Shown here: positions 26,566 through 38,451 of the stretch, in pieces
Numbering within the stretch: position 1 is the stretch's first letter
How the letters are laid out: each line of letters starts with the position of its first letter
Source: Oxyruncus cristatus
Taxonomy: Eukaryota > Chordata > Aves > Passeriformes > Cotingidae
Direction: 5' to 3'
Assembly: GCA_013399855.1 (NCBI GenBank)
Contig: VXAY01002246.1
Span: 507,637 to 571,636, forward strand
DNA: 64,000 nucleotides
The notes under the pieces: generated by a model
What the model was told of the DNA's origin: nothing
Databases searched by the model: none
What the model saw: the letters and a program-made list of their open reading frames with translations, nothing else
Translations under genes and position numbers: made by a program

Positions 26566-26700
26566 GAGAAGCTGCGGCTGCCCCTTTCCTGGAAGTGTTC
26601 AAGGCCAGGTTAGACGGAGCTTGGAGCAATCTGGTCTAGCTGGAAGGTGGCTGGGGCTGGAACGAGGTGGTATGTGAGGCCCCTTCCAACCAGTCGAGGA
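26566..26700 (+). mobile_element. CR1 LINE 3' fragment
   Basis: Forward and more diverged CR1 tail: GGAAGTGTTCAAGGCCAGGT, GCTTGGAGCAATCTGGTCTA and CCCCTTCCAACC. About 135 bases. Confidence 0.8.
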
Positions 26701-28752
26701 CTGGAGCCTCGGGAAGCTCAGTCTGCTGCCGGTCCTGGCATGTCGCCCCTAGGTACGCCCGGGGCATGAGGCGGCCGCCGCCTCTGGAGCTGGTGGGATG
26801 TGCCGGGCCCCCCCACACCCCCGGGGAAACCATCTGGCTGCTCCGAGAAGGGAGCGCTGGGAGAGGGATGTGTGCGGAGGTATTTGCAATTTCCTCCCAA
26901 CCCTGAGGGATTTCCCCGACCCCACCCCACTCCCAGCCCCGGCCTTCCCACCCCTCTGCTCTCCAGGGGCAGCGGAAGAACACTCACGCTTTAATAACAG
27001 AGGTATGTGGGGGGACAAGTAGCACAAATAAACCTGCTGATGGAAGCAGCAGTGATAGGTGCTTGATGGGACCTGATGTGACACCCTAGACCTGCAGAAC
27101 CAGAACCCGATGGGACAATCCCAGCCCCACCGATCTGGGACCGGATGGCAGCCCCACCTGCTCAGCCCCCTCAGCCCTGTTTCTGCCCTCCTTTGGGGAC
27201 AGCAGCCCCTTTGCCATCATGAGAACAAGCAGCCCATTTTAGGAGAGAGCCTTGTTTACTCTGAACTGAATGTTCACAGCCCGGGAGCCGCTCAGCTACA
27301 TAATCACCAAAACCAACACGGGACCCGGGGCTACGCCGTCTTTTTGTGCTTGTCCAGTGGCTTCTCAGGGAGATCAAAGCCTTGGCTCCGGCTGCAGCCA
27401 GCCCCGCGGGCCCTGTCTGCCTGCCGCGGTTCCCACCGTGCAGGGGAGGTGGCACCGGGCAGAACTCAGTGATGCTGGGGCAGGAGGGAGCACCCTGAGA
27501 GCCGTCAGCGGTGCTGTAGGACCGGGGCTCCTCTCTGGAACACAAGGCTCTTTCAAAAACGCCTGAGGGCCATCACAGACAGGAGGAGAAGGGTTGTGGC
27601 CATGCCCTGGCTTGAACAAGGGGTCCTTGGGCAGGGGGAACTCAGGGACTCTCTGGGCACAGACCCCTTGCGATAGTGGGATGCTCTTACAGCCCTTTGG
27701 CTTTGCCCTGGTTTGTCGTACCCCCCTCTCCCACCATCCAAAGCAGAGGGGACATGATTGCCATTATCACCTCCTCGCCTCCACCCCATGGGGTGGCTGT
27801 GTCAGGGCAGACCCCAGGTTGAGGGGTGAGGGCCAGGGTCCCAGCCCTGGGGGACATGGGGAGCCCAATGCTGGTTGGCATTGGGACAGCTGCTCGCACC
27901 CCCCTCTTTGTCCAGGAAACACCCTGGAGACACTGCGGGGACTGGGTGTCACACCCGGCCTTTGTGCTCACAGGGACAGACCTGCACCCCACACATGGAC
28001 ACCTGTGAAGGTGTCATTGATAAAGTTTAACCTCATCCAGAATAACAGGTCTTCCAATCCTGCCCTGCACTACTACGCCATCCCCACTGTGCTGAGCTGT
28101 GACAATCTGGTGGCACTGGGACAGCAGCAGGACAGAGCTGTCACCCAGACACGTGCCACACCAGAAGAGCTGGGGTGTGTGGGCACACAGTGCTGCTCCC
28201 CAGCACCTCTGGTGTCCCTGGGCTCCACAAGGAAACCTCTGCCTCCTCTCCCTTGTCCTCTCCTAGGAGACGTTTTTGATGGAACGGTTTCTCCCTTCCA
28301 GCCAAAGCAGACACTGGATGTGGTCTCATCCAAGAGCCCAAACCCCAAGCAGCCAGAGTCAGGGAGGCCACAGCATCCTTCAGTGCACTCCTGGCTGGGA
28401 GCAAGGGCCTCCCTGGCACACAACCTGGCAGGCTTTAGGTACCTCCCAAGGGAGCTGAGACAGAGATCATTGCACCCTTCCCACAGGACAGCAGCTGCTC
28501 CCCAAAGTGACAGCCCCAGACAGGCCCCCCAAAAAGTGCCAAGAGACCAAGGGGCAGCAAGGGGCTGCAGCTGCCTCCTGTGCCACATGCCAGGTGTACC
28601 TGCCCCACCACAATCTCCTGTCCTTTAGGCAACAAATAAACCTGGACAAAACCAGAAGGAACTGCAGCCACAGCCACTTGGATCCCACAGCCACAGGGAA
28701 CACAGGCCTTGGTGTCCCACACATGTGGAAGCTCCTGCAGCTCACTGTCAAT

Positions 28753-28787
28753 AGGAACTACGTAGTAGTACAACAGGAACTACGTAG
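28753..28787. repeat. Direct repeat of a palindromic core
   Basis: AGGAACTACGTAG occurs twice, 22 bases apart. Each copy contains the palindrome CTACGTAG. No larger element boundary is visible. Confidence 0.6.
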
Positions 28788-29739
28788 ATACTTTACTTTG
28801 GGGAAAAAAAAGGCTGTTTCCTGACCTGAAAAGTCACCCTGTATTCATTCCATGCTTGAGAAAGTGTGGTAAAGCCTTGGGAAGCAGTGGGTAAGAGGGA
28901 AGGAGAGGTTGGGAGGAGGACAGTGACCAAAGGGAGGACCCAGAGCACCAGTGTCAACACAGGGCATCCGTATTGACACAGGACATCAGCGAGGACACAC
29001 GGCATCAGCGTCAATGGCTACTTTATCCCCTCCAGCCTTCCCTGCAGACCTTCCTCATCACCGCCACTAAACCTCATGTACGTCCATGACCAAAGGAGAG
29101 GAGGATCCTGGCCATGGGACCCTCCCGGCGTCACCCCAGAGTGGCCTTGGGGTTTGTCTGCCATTGACTCACACTGTGAGAATCTCTGGCCCAACCCAAG
29201 CACCCCCTCACATGCCCGGCACAGGACCATTCCCGGTGCTCACTGACGCCTCACGGAGCGGCCCGATGTCACGACAAGATCGCACACGCCCGAGCAGGGA
29301 GTGGAGATCCGGATTCCTCGGCTCCAGCCTTGGCTGCCCTGGAGCTGAAAACAGCAGGGTTGGGGCACTCCAGGGTGGAGGTGCTGGTGGACGGGGCCAA
29401 CCGTGGCCCCACAGGCATCCTTGTCTCCAGTGGGCGGCAAGGAGTGCCCATGGCTGACCAGGACAGACCAGGCTCAGCCACTCTCCTCGAGCATGTGATG
29501 AGAGGAATCACTCAGGAGAAAAGTGGAGGACAGCACGGGAACATGGTGAAAGAGGGGGAGGTGCCTTGGGGCACAGGATGGGATGCCACCACTGGCACAG
29601 GGGCCCCAAAGCAGCTGGTGCAAGCACAGGGGTACCGGGCCCTTCCTCGGCCACCCGCGATGGGGTTTTCCTGTCTTTCGGGAGTGGAGCACCCCCAGCC
29701 CCAGTCCCCCGGCACTGTGGCGGTGGCAGGCTGGGGATG

Positions 29740-30080
29740 GCGGCGGCTGTGGGTGCCTTTCTGCAGCGTCAGACGAATCCGCCCGGCTGCACCCCCGCGA
29801 TTTATACAGCTTAATCCGGCGGCGGGCAGGTCCCACCCGTGCCCCGCCGGCCGGGTGCCGGCTCAGCCCCGCGGGCGCGCAGCCCAGGGGGACGGTCCCT
29901 CCCCGCAGGGAGGGGACTGAGTTATGAAAGTTGTGAATGGGGAGTGTCCGGGGGGCTGGAGCAGAGGGAGCCCAGGGGCGCGGGGCACTCGCTGCGGGCA
30001 GCACGGGCAGGCTGGGCTGCGGCACTGCGAGGTCCCCACGATGCCTCCTTCCACCGTCCCGCGCCTCGCAGACAACGCCG
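29740..30080 (+). promoter_or_regulatory. MIR184: CpG island and candidate promoter of the miR-184 primary transcript
   Basis: CpG-dense sequence rises sharply from about 29750 to 30080 inside otherwise ordinary intergenic DNA and ends about 110 bases before the miR-184 hairpin. A TTTATA box-like motif at 29801 lies on the same strand at its upstream edge, which would put a start near 29830. The assignment to pri-miR-184 is inference from position. I see no coding exon in the island. Confidence 0.5.
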
Positions 30081-30191
30081 ACCGGGAGAAGAGACACCTG
30101 GTGATACCCCAGACTCTATTCCCTGTTACCGCTCTGGCTGGCTTCCTACGGTTTATATCCCACAGTTCCAGGGGGGAACGTCTCCTGAAGC

Positions 30192-30274
30192 CACTCTCGT
30201 GTCCTTATCACTTTTCCAGCCCAGCTTCTTCACTGTAACTGTTGGACGGAGAACTGATAAGGGTATGCGAGTGA
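30192..30274 (+). ncRNA. MIR184: miR-184 precursor hairpin
   Basis: The 3' arm at 30243-30264 is the miR-184 guide strand. It begins TGGACGGAGA, ends GATAAGGGT, and its 22 bases agree with the recalled human sequence. The 5' arm at 30203-30225 begins CCTTATCAC and ends CAGCCCAGC, the known passenger strand. CCTTATCA pairs with TGATAAGG, and the flanks CACTC and GAGTG extend the stem; the loop differs slightly from human. miR-184 is an ancient bilaterian microRNA, strongly expressed in lens and cornea of vertebrates. In human it lies between RASGRF1 and ANKRD34C in this same orientation, which supports the call independently of sequence. Confidence 0.97.
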
Positions 30275-30280
30275 CACGAG

Positions 30281-30308
30281 CGACCGAGCGACCGAGCGAC
30301 CGAGCGAC
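30281..30308. repeat. 8-bp tandem repeat beside the miR-184 hairpin
   Basis: The octamer CGACCGAG is repeated three and a half times without interruption. It starts about 7 bases after the basal stem of the miR-184 hairpin, so it lies inside the primary transcript. Confidence 0.9.
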
Positions 30309-33300
30309 TGTTCCGACACGCCGGCCCCTGATGGCCCTGGGCTATCCCAGCTCCAGCTGCAGCAGGCATCCATGCCTGTGCGGCTCCAGATGTTGGCTCT
30401 GGATAAACTGACCACAAAGAAAACGCAGGGGATAAAGAAACATCTTTTTTCATTAAGAGCGGGTGGGTCCTGTCATTCCGGGATTTTTCCTTTTCAGCAT
30501 CTGCAGCAAGTCCCTGGCAGAAAAACGCATCTTTTTGGAAAAGGTCTTGAGATGCTATTTAATATGTTACTGTTTGCTTGTGTTTCAGTGGACTTAGCTT
30601 GGAACTCTTTGGAATTAGTGTAGAGAGTAATTATAAAGTAAGAAATGAGTGTAAAACTCCTGTGCTTTCCTGTGCCTGGAATTGTTCCCATTAAATGGTA
30701 TTTATTCCCAATATTTCCTTGATTTTCAAGGTGAGCGCTCGCCAGCTGTCTCCAGCCACACGAGATGAAGGGAATGACTAACACCCTGGAGGGACAAGGG
30801 ACTTAGGACAGCGAACCCCAGGTAAGGGCGTGTCCACTCGGCAGAGCCCCCCACTCCCACCCTGCCCATGTCCTGCTGAGCCCAGGGACACCAGTGGTCC
30901 CACAGGGACTGCTCCTGCATCACAAACCACTGCTCTAAAACACCCGGGAATCCTTTCACATGTCCAACCTCTTCTTCCCAGTTTTCCAGCTATTCCCATC
31001 AGTCAGATTTTCCCTGTCTCCACAAAAGCATTTTGCAGGGCCTATGCCAGCAGACTGGTGTTATGGGGTGCTTGCCCATGGATGTGGGGCTGGATGGAGA
31101 GGAAAGAGCCAGCACCAGCACTAGGAGGTTTTTTTCCATGGGAAACACAGCATGGCCTGGCCAAAACCCATTGGCCATACAGTTCATGCCCCAGGGCTGC
31201 CCTGGCCTCCCACAACCCTCCACAGCCACCCACCACTGCAGCCCCACAGGGCTCCCCAAAACATTGCCATCCCCATGGGGACCCAGAGGTTCCCTGCCCG
31301 CAGCCCCCTGCACACGCCTCGGCTTGACAGAGACTAGAGGGGGATCCCAGAGCCTCCCAGGGCTGGGTGCCCCAAATCACCTCCATTTCCAGGCACAGGT
31401 GACAGATCAGGGACCGAGGTGGAGGAGCAGCTCCACATCAGGCACTGCATGCACAGGCTGGCCTAGGGAGGGGATACACACCCACACCCAGAGCCTCCCA
31501 CTCCCAAGCCCAGGACCCATCCTGACACCCTCGTCTGTCCCCAGACACTGAGTGCGAGGCACAGCCCCAGTGTGGGGGGCTTGTTCCCCCAGGGCTCATC
31601 TGGTGACCACGCTGCCTTGTGCAGGTCATGGCTCCCTGCTCCTGCTGCAGCTGTTTGGGGAGAGCTGCACTGCGCCCTGGGTGCTCCCCCCGTCCACAGG
31701 TAGCCCAACAGCAGCCCCCACTACAGCTGGGGTTCTGGGGCTCTGCCACAGGCAGCCCTCCTCATGAAATCTGAGCATCCTCTTGGAGCAGAAAAGGACA
31801 TGTCAGCATTTGGGACAGGCTCTGTCAGGGACCCTTTAGACAGGGACCCCTCCCCAGTGGCTTTTGCACCCGCCACAGCAACTGCAGACCCAGGCCGAGG
31901 GGGGCTGGATGGACCCCCCACGGCACAGCTCTAGGCAGACAACCCAGCAGGCTGGCATCAGTGGGTTCAGAGCATTTGGGGGTCCCAGGATGTCCCACCA
32001 GCCCACCTATTCCTCAGGAGCCGGGGAGGCAGAACACTGCTCCACACGCAGACCCCCCAGCCCCTTTGGCTGCTCCTGTTGCCCAGAGAGGTGGGGAGGT
32101 GGTGGGGGACCCACAAAATGAAGTGAGGGAAGAAGAGGGACCTCCTTAGCATACTGCCATTAGCTTGTCCAGGGACCAAACTGGGATGCTTATGGCATCC
32201 CTTGGCCTGGCTCAGCTGCCAGCACTGGGGAGTCTTCCCTGGAGAGCACCTGGAGGTGCCAGGAGCCCCAGATCAGTCAGGATGAGTGGCTGGAACAACT
32301 GGGAACCCCAAAATGGATGGTGTGAGCACCTGGATCCTCCAGGAGCCCCAAAAGCAAGTGCCTGCGTTCTCACAGCCGCTTCTGCATGAGGGGTTCAGCA
32401 GGGGGCGGGGACCTCATCTGATCCCTCTGCAAACAGCCACCGGCAGATTGTCAGCGTGCATTTGGCTTTCCCCTGTGGCAGGTGGGGTGATCAGCCATGA
32501 AAAGGCAGCTTAGCACCACCGGAAAACTCCTGAGGCAGCCAAATTCCCTGTGCCGGCCTCAGCCCAGCCCCAGCCGCGGGGAGCCGGGCCAGGGCAGCGT
32601 GGCCGGGGGTGTCGGGGCCGAGGGGGGGCCATGGCTGAGCCAGCACCGGTGCTGCTGCCGCACAACCTCTTCCTGCCCTGAGCACATAGCCCTGATATTA
32701 AAGCCATGAAGAGGAAATTCCACTTCTTCAGAAAAAAACAGAATCCGGATATTTCATAAGTGTCCCGACGGACATGAAAGCCGCACCAGGAAATTTCACT
32801 CAGCAGAGATATTAAAGTCGCCGTAGCCCTTGGGGCAGCCGGGGCCAAGCTCCCAGGGCCCGGCACATGACGAGAGAGGGCTGCAGGGACACGCGAGTGC
32901 CACGGCCCCAGCACATCCCACCGTCCCTCATGTCCCTGTCCCCGCCGGCCCCGCCTCAGCCACTGTTTGTTCTGCAATAGGTAACCCCAGGTCTAGCAGA
33001 GCCCCCATAGGAGAGCACCTCTCCCACCTATGGCATTCCCAGTGGGAAAGCAAAGCCCCCTCCTTTGAAGGCACAGCCCTGGCGCTGCCAGACTGACAGC
33101 ACCGAGCCTGCTGTGGGCAATGTGAGCTGCACCCTCGTTGCCCACCTGTGCCTCGATAACAGAGGTAACTGGCTGCAAGAGCAGGGACCAAAATGGCCAA
33201 GTGTCTTTTCCTGACAGAACCAAGCTGGGACCGATGCCCTCATCCCCCACAGCCCTTTCTCAGCAAAGCCCACTGGTACAACTTGCTTTCTCCCAGGAGG

Positions 33301-34082
33301 AAGACAGGATGGGGAACCGGGATAATTGCCTGGACTATCTGGCATGGAAGCACATCCTCATACGTTGTAGAAGCGGGGGGAGACACAACTGGAAAAAACA
33401 GGCAGCTGCCCTGGCACTGCTGAGGCACCACATCTCTGCTGTGGATCCAGGTGTTCACTCCGTGCTCCATCCCACACAGAGCACGTGGAGCTGAGAGATC
33501 TGGGGAGAGGCAGAGCCTCACAGGGGTTCACCGTGGGGTCCTTTGCCCACCCACTGGACACAACATACCCCTTTGATCACCAAGAGGCCAGTGACCCCCT
33601 TGGAAAGCTCCTTGAAGGAGGGAGACAGACAATGGCTACGCCAGCACCAGCACCGCTGCAGCAGCTGGGATGTAGGGGTGAGGGGCTCAGGGGCGACCCC
33701 ACAGGCATAAAACACAAAGGGGGCAGCAGCCAAGCCCCTGTCAGGGCACACAGCAGGCCAGGGTCCCATGGGGGGCTGCACTGGGGTGGGGGTGGCCTGC
33801 CACCCCAGGAATGGGGAGGGTCACCCACCCAGCCCGGGGTGCAGCGCGACATTGCTCACCCCCGGTGCTGCCGGGGAGCGGCCGCCCCTGCAGGCACAGC
33901 GAGGAGGTAATTGCAGGTTATTGTTCTGCTCTGTCATTAAATACGGATCAGTTCTCTTCCGACACACGCTCCAAGGAGTGCAAACTCAGATCTCCTGCCT
34001 CCGCTCAGCACCTCTCCTCACCTGCCAGCAGCCGTGGCACAGCAGCAGGTGCGACGTGTCACAGTGGTGGCAGAGCATGTAG

Positions 34083-34460
34083 AATCGGCATGTAGAATCA
34101 CAGGGACCTCAAAGCCCATCTCATTCCACCCCCTGCAATGGGCAGGGACACCTTCCTACTAGGCCAGGTTGCTCCAAGCCCTGTCCAACCTGGCCTGATG
34201 CTTCCAGGGATGGGGCAGCCACAGCTTCATTGGGCAGCCTGTGCCAGAGCCTCAGCACTGGGAAGAATTTCTTCCCAATATCCCATCTAACCCTGCCCTC
34301 TGGCAGTGGTTCCACAGACATTCCCTATGTCTTGTCACTCCAGGTGCTTGTCCCAAGTCCCTCTCCAGCTCTCCTGGAGCCCCTTTAGGGACTGGAAGGG
34401 GCTCTAAGGTCTGTCTCCCCAAAGCCGTCTCTTCTCCAGGTTGAAGACATTTCATCCCTC
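34083..34460 (-). mobile_element. CR1 LINE 3' fragment
   Basis: Inverse CR1 tail from TAGAATCACAGGGACCTC through AAGAATTTCTTCCCAATATC, TCCCTCTCCAGCTCTCCTGG and CCCCTTTAGGGACTGGAAGG, to CTTCTCCAGGTTGAAGAC. Nearly 380 bases. Confidence 0.92.
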
Positions 34461-35087
34461 AGCTTTGGCAAAGTCAGAATCCAGCTACCCAGATCCTGGG
34501 CTTTCAATTCAGAGCCCTGGGGCTCTGCCAGTCCCGAGGCCCAGCTCTGATGTTTCCCTGTCACTGTTCCCTATGGGGATCCTTCAGAGTTAGAAGTGAA
34601 ACACAACCCAAAGAGCGCCATAACAGCTTCCTGAGAGAAAACAAGTTTCTAAAATTAAATAAGTAAAATGAGAGAATGGAAGATTTTTACGTGGATTTCC
34701 TTGTCATGAGTATTTATAAAACTTAGTTCAACAATATTAAGCAAAATACAGAAAAGCACTGGATGGGCACTGTGGCCTGCAACCCCATCCCATGGCAAGG
34801 CACATGTTAGACCTCAGTGACTGTGCTCTGCCAGGATCCGAGCTGCAGCATCACTTCCAGGAGCTCAGAGCAGAGAATCGCCCATTCAGAAACCAGAAAA
34901 TCCCTGGAAAGACTCACAAAACCTCAGGGAGTTTATTGTCTATTGCCACAAGCAATAAACACAGCACCCAGGGAGGCCAAGCATCTTTTCTCTCTGCTCC
35001 AGACCACCTGCTCTTATCTTAATTGGCAATTAATGACAAGAATTGTATTGTCACTCCACTCCCCCTATGCCTGCCCAGGAACGTGGC

Positions 35088-35226
35088 TGCTCCTTCCCTG
35101 GAAGTGTTCAAGGCCAGCTTGGACAGAGTTTGGAGCACCATGGTCCAGTGGAAGGTGTCCCTGCCCAAGGCAGGGGGATGGAACAAGATGAGCTTTAACC
35201 CAAACCATTTTGAGATTCAGTGATTC
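35088..35226 (+). mobile_element. CR1 LINE 3' fragment
   Basis: Forward CR1 tail with CTGGAAGTGTTCAAGGCCAG, TTGGACAGAGTTTGGAGCA and AACCCAAACCATTTTGAGAT. Confidence 0.88.
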
Positions 35227-36299
35227 ACCCACTGTAGCACAGCAAGCCTCATCTTCCACCATGGACCGCAGATATTCCACAGATATTCCCTCCTGCCACG
35301 ATCTGGTGATTTCCAGCCTGGCATTAAGGCCATTTCCTGCCTTTTGATCCAAGGGGTTATCCACTTCCCCTCTGAAGAACATCCATGTGAAAAACCCACC
35401 TTGAAGGTGCAAGAACGCGCAGATTACAAAGGGAAAAGCATGGAGAAGCGCATGGAGAGGAATGCATTGTCAAGACAACAGTGTCTGCAGGACTGGGAGA
35501 GGGAAGGAGAGAGGAGTGGGGTACCCAGAGCTCCAGTGATGGACACAGTGGCACAGGAAGCTGAGATCGAGAGCAGGAGGAGATGAGATACCCACCACCC
35601 CTCAGCACACCAGGACAGCTCCCAACCCTCCTCCTAGTGAAAGAGGATAATTTTAGGCCCCACAGCATCCCCAGAGGCCATCACCTGCATCCTACCCAGT
35701 ACCACAGCCCAGCTCCCTGGAGACCCATGCTCAGGGTCCAAGGGATGGAAGCCGCCATTCTCCAAGGCCCAGCACACTGTACTAATTGTGGAAATGCTGC
35801 TGGTGTCTCAAAGGGGACCAGCTCTGGCTCACAGAGCAGCACATTCCTATTTTCAGACCTTTCCACAACTTACTAGAGTCCAAGTCAGATGGACACCCCA
35901 CACTGTGGAGCAGAGGCTGGAGAGACCCCGATCCCACCCAGCTCCAAACCCTTCTACTTAGAGAAAAGGTTGAAACTTTGTTCACACCTCAGATGTGGAT
36001 GAGAAGGAGACAGGCACTGAAGTCCTCAGTTCAGGGAGAGCGCAGCAGGTACAGCCACCTCTGAGGTCTATCGTAGCCGGTGCAGCTGCAGAACCTCCAA
36101 TCTGACACGGATCCAGCCTTGGATCCGAGTTCAACACCATGGTAGTGAGGATGCAGGCGTGACCAGGGCACAGGGCACCTGCAAACCCTGGTGTGCAAAT
36201 GCTCATCACCATCCCCTCAGGCCAGAGCCAGGACAGAGAGAGGACAGGCAGGGGGGAGGTGCAGAAGCAGATGGAGGCTGTACACTGCTGCAGTCACCT

Positions 36300-36369
36300 C
36301 CTGAACCCCACGTCCTGAGCCCAACATCCTGAGCCCAACATCCTGAGCCCAACATCCTGAGCCCCACGC
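36300..36369. repeat. 14-bp tandem repeat, 5 copies
   Basis: Five units at 36300, 36314, 36328, 36342 and 36356. The middle three are identical (CCTGAGCCCAACAT). Confidence 0.9.
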
Positions 36370-36639
36370 CCCATTCCCTCCTCCCCTCAGCTGCCGAAGG
36401 CCCTGGAGCATCCCTGGCACAGCAGCAGCTCCTGGCAGCACGGCGAGCCCTGCTCCCCTCTGAGCTTCTGCTCCCCACTCATCCATCCCAACAGCAATCC
36501 CTGCTGGGCCCTGATGGCTCCCTAAAGCTGCTGCACTATTTTTACCCCACGGTTGCTATAGAGACATCAGAACCGCTCGCTGTGATGATGCAGCTGCTTT
36601 GGGTGATGCAGCTGCTTTCAGGTGATGCAGCCTTTTCTG

Positions 36640-36905
36640 GAAGCACTGCATCATCCACTGCATCACCTGCTGCCTCATCACCCACTGCATCACCCACTGC
36701 ATCATCATTACCCAGTGCACCACCTGCTGCATCACCCACTGCATCACCCATTGTATCACTCACTGCATCACCCACTGCATCATCATTACCCAGTGCACCA
36801 CCTGCTGCATCACCCACTGCATCACCCATTGTATCACTCGCTGCATCACCCACTGCATCATCTGCTGCATCACCCACTCCATCATCACCGCCTGCATCAT
36901 CCACT
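36640..36905. repeat. GCATCACCCACT-type minisatellite with 78-bp higher-order period
   Basis: Short units of the type CTGCATCACCCA tile the region. A longer block beginning CATCATTACCCAGTGCACC recurs at 36703 and 36781, giving a 78-base higher-order period. Since the units are multiples of three and lack stop triplets, frames are open on both strands (up to 195 codons). They encode only Ala/Ser/Pro/Thr or Asp/Ala/Gly repeats and are not credible genes. Confidence 0.9.
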
Positions 36906-38437
36906 TCAGGTCCCTCTGGACAACCCCTTCGCTCCTGGAAAGCTGTGCTAGCTCCCCGTGCCCATGCCATGGGACGTGGGGTCACACAGCCACCTGCTCC
37001 ATCCATCGCTCCCGGTGCCCGGGCTGGGGTGAGCTGCTGCTCCACCAGCCTGGCCAAGGGGCTGATGTGCTGGGCCATGTCCCACCACGGCCAGCTCAAC
37101 CCTCTGGCCAAAGTCAGGGACAGGAGGGGACAAAAAGCAGCAGCACTGCATGGCCACAGGAGGAGATAGTGGCAGGGATGTCACTGACATCACAGATTTT
37201 AGCTGATTAATCTCGAGTACACTGTGGGAAGCTGGTACTCCAGCAGGAGAAATCAGGGTTCCAATCAAAGCGGGGGCAAACCTGCCCCAGGCTCCAGCCC
37301 TGCTTGGGTCTGAGGGGAAAGCGAGGTGATGTGGGCACGGTTGGACACTTTTGTCCACGAAACCCCATGGAGGGGCATGGCCTGGGCTGGGACACCCCAT
37401 GCCCAGGGCAGCCCTGCTGTGCCCCACTGTGCCCCAGGCAATAGGAGCGTTGGCAGCAGAGCCGGTTGTCCCCCCGGAACGCTGAGCTCCCCTATCCCTG
37501 TGCTCGGCTCCCAGAAGCATGGCTATAAACAGCGAAACAGCGGCCGTGTGGGGATGAGCTGGCAGGAATAGCTCACACAGCCCTCAGCAAAGAGCCCAAA
37601 ATAGAACTCGCCAGTGCCGGCTGCCCCTGGGGAGACGGTGCCAGCTCAGCCCTTGCCAAGGCTGTGCTGTCATCCCACCTGTGCCTGGGTTGGGGGTCCA
37701 AAGGTGCCGGGACGCAGTGCTTTGGGACAAACCCCTTCCCTGGGAGACAGATCCAGCTCTGCCCAGCCAGGGGCTGCAGCTCCTCCAGGGCTGTAGAGCA
37801 CAGGGAGCCAATGACTCCTTGCCATCCTGTCCCTGTTCCCATGACTTCAGCCCCCCGAGGCATCACTGCAGCCCCCTTGAATGCCCAGGGGACACTCACT
37901 CCACAGACCAGGCAGACCCATTATAGTCCAAGAAAGCAGCTCTCCCTCCTCTGGGTTGTGCCAGACTCTAATCATACTCTCAGCAGACTAATGAAGGGAT
38001 GGGAACTACCTGGCTTATCCAGGTGGGATAGTGCTGGGGTGGCCCCACGAAGTGCTTGGCATCTCTGATGTTCTCATCAGTGTCACAGTTGTGTCCCCTC
38101 TGCCTCTCTCTGCCCTGCCAGGAGAAAGGAGCCTCCTGCTCAGGTGAGGATTCTGGGTACCAGTACCACCCATGCCACAGGGTACTGGTATCACCAGAAG
38201 CACTCCAGTCACTGCCCAGCCCTCCACACTCTGCCAGGGCTGTTCTGTGTGGGTAGAGCACCCCAGGGTGACACTCAGGCACCTCAAAGCCACCTCATCC
38301 CAGTCTTGTCCCAAACTGACCATGTGCAGATCCCATCTCACTGCCCCTAAGGCTGTGCAGGCACTGCTGAGATCAAACCCAGGGCTCAGTGCCCTGCAGG
38401 GAGCTGCAGCTTCTCCAGCAGCCATCCCTGTGGCCCC

Positions 38438-38451
38438 GTTGCCATGGCATC
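38438..38451. promoter_or_regulatory. Near-perfect RFX X-box
   Basis: GTTGCCATGGCATC differs from the palindromic RFX X-box by one base. It lies 2.7 kb upstream of the ANKRD34C coding exon. Confidence 0.35.

Larger units (their letters stand above)
5431..29739. other. Intergenic interval between RASGRF1 and miR-184
   Basis: I find no protein-coding gene in this 24 kb. Open frames up to 317 codons occur by chance in GC-rich DNA and show no domain, splice structure or family resemblance. Contents that can be supported are listed separately: seven CR1 fragments, small tandem repeats, two perfect RFX X-box palindromes and several AT-rich islands. In human the equivalent interval between RASGRF1 and MIR184 is also non-coding. 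Confidence 0.65.

Noticed and set aside
27594..28628. 344-codon open frame on the plus strand
   Set aside because: No family resemblance, and its apparent length reflects a lack of stop triplets in GC-rich intergenic DNA.
36542..37169. Frames of 189-195 codons on both strands
   Set aside because: Entirely produced by the minisatellite, whose unit is a multiple of three without stops. The encoded repeats are meaningless on both strands.
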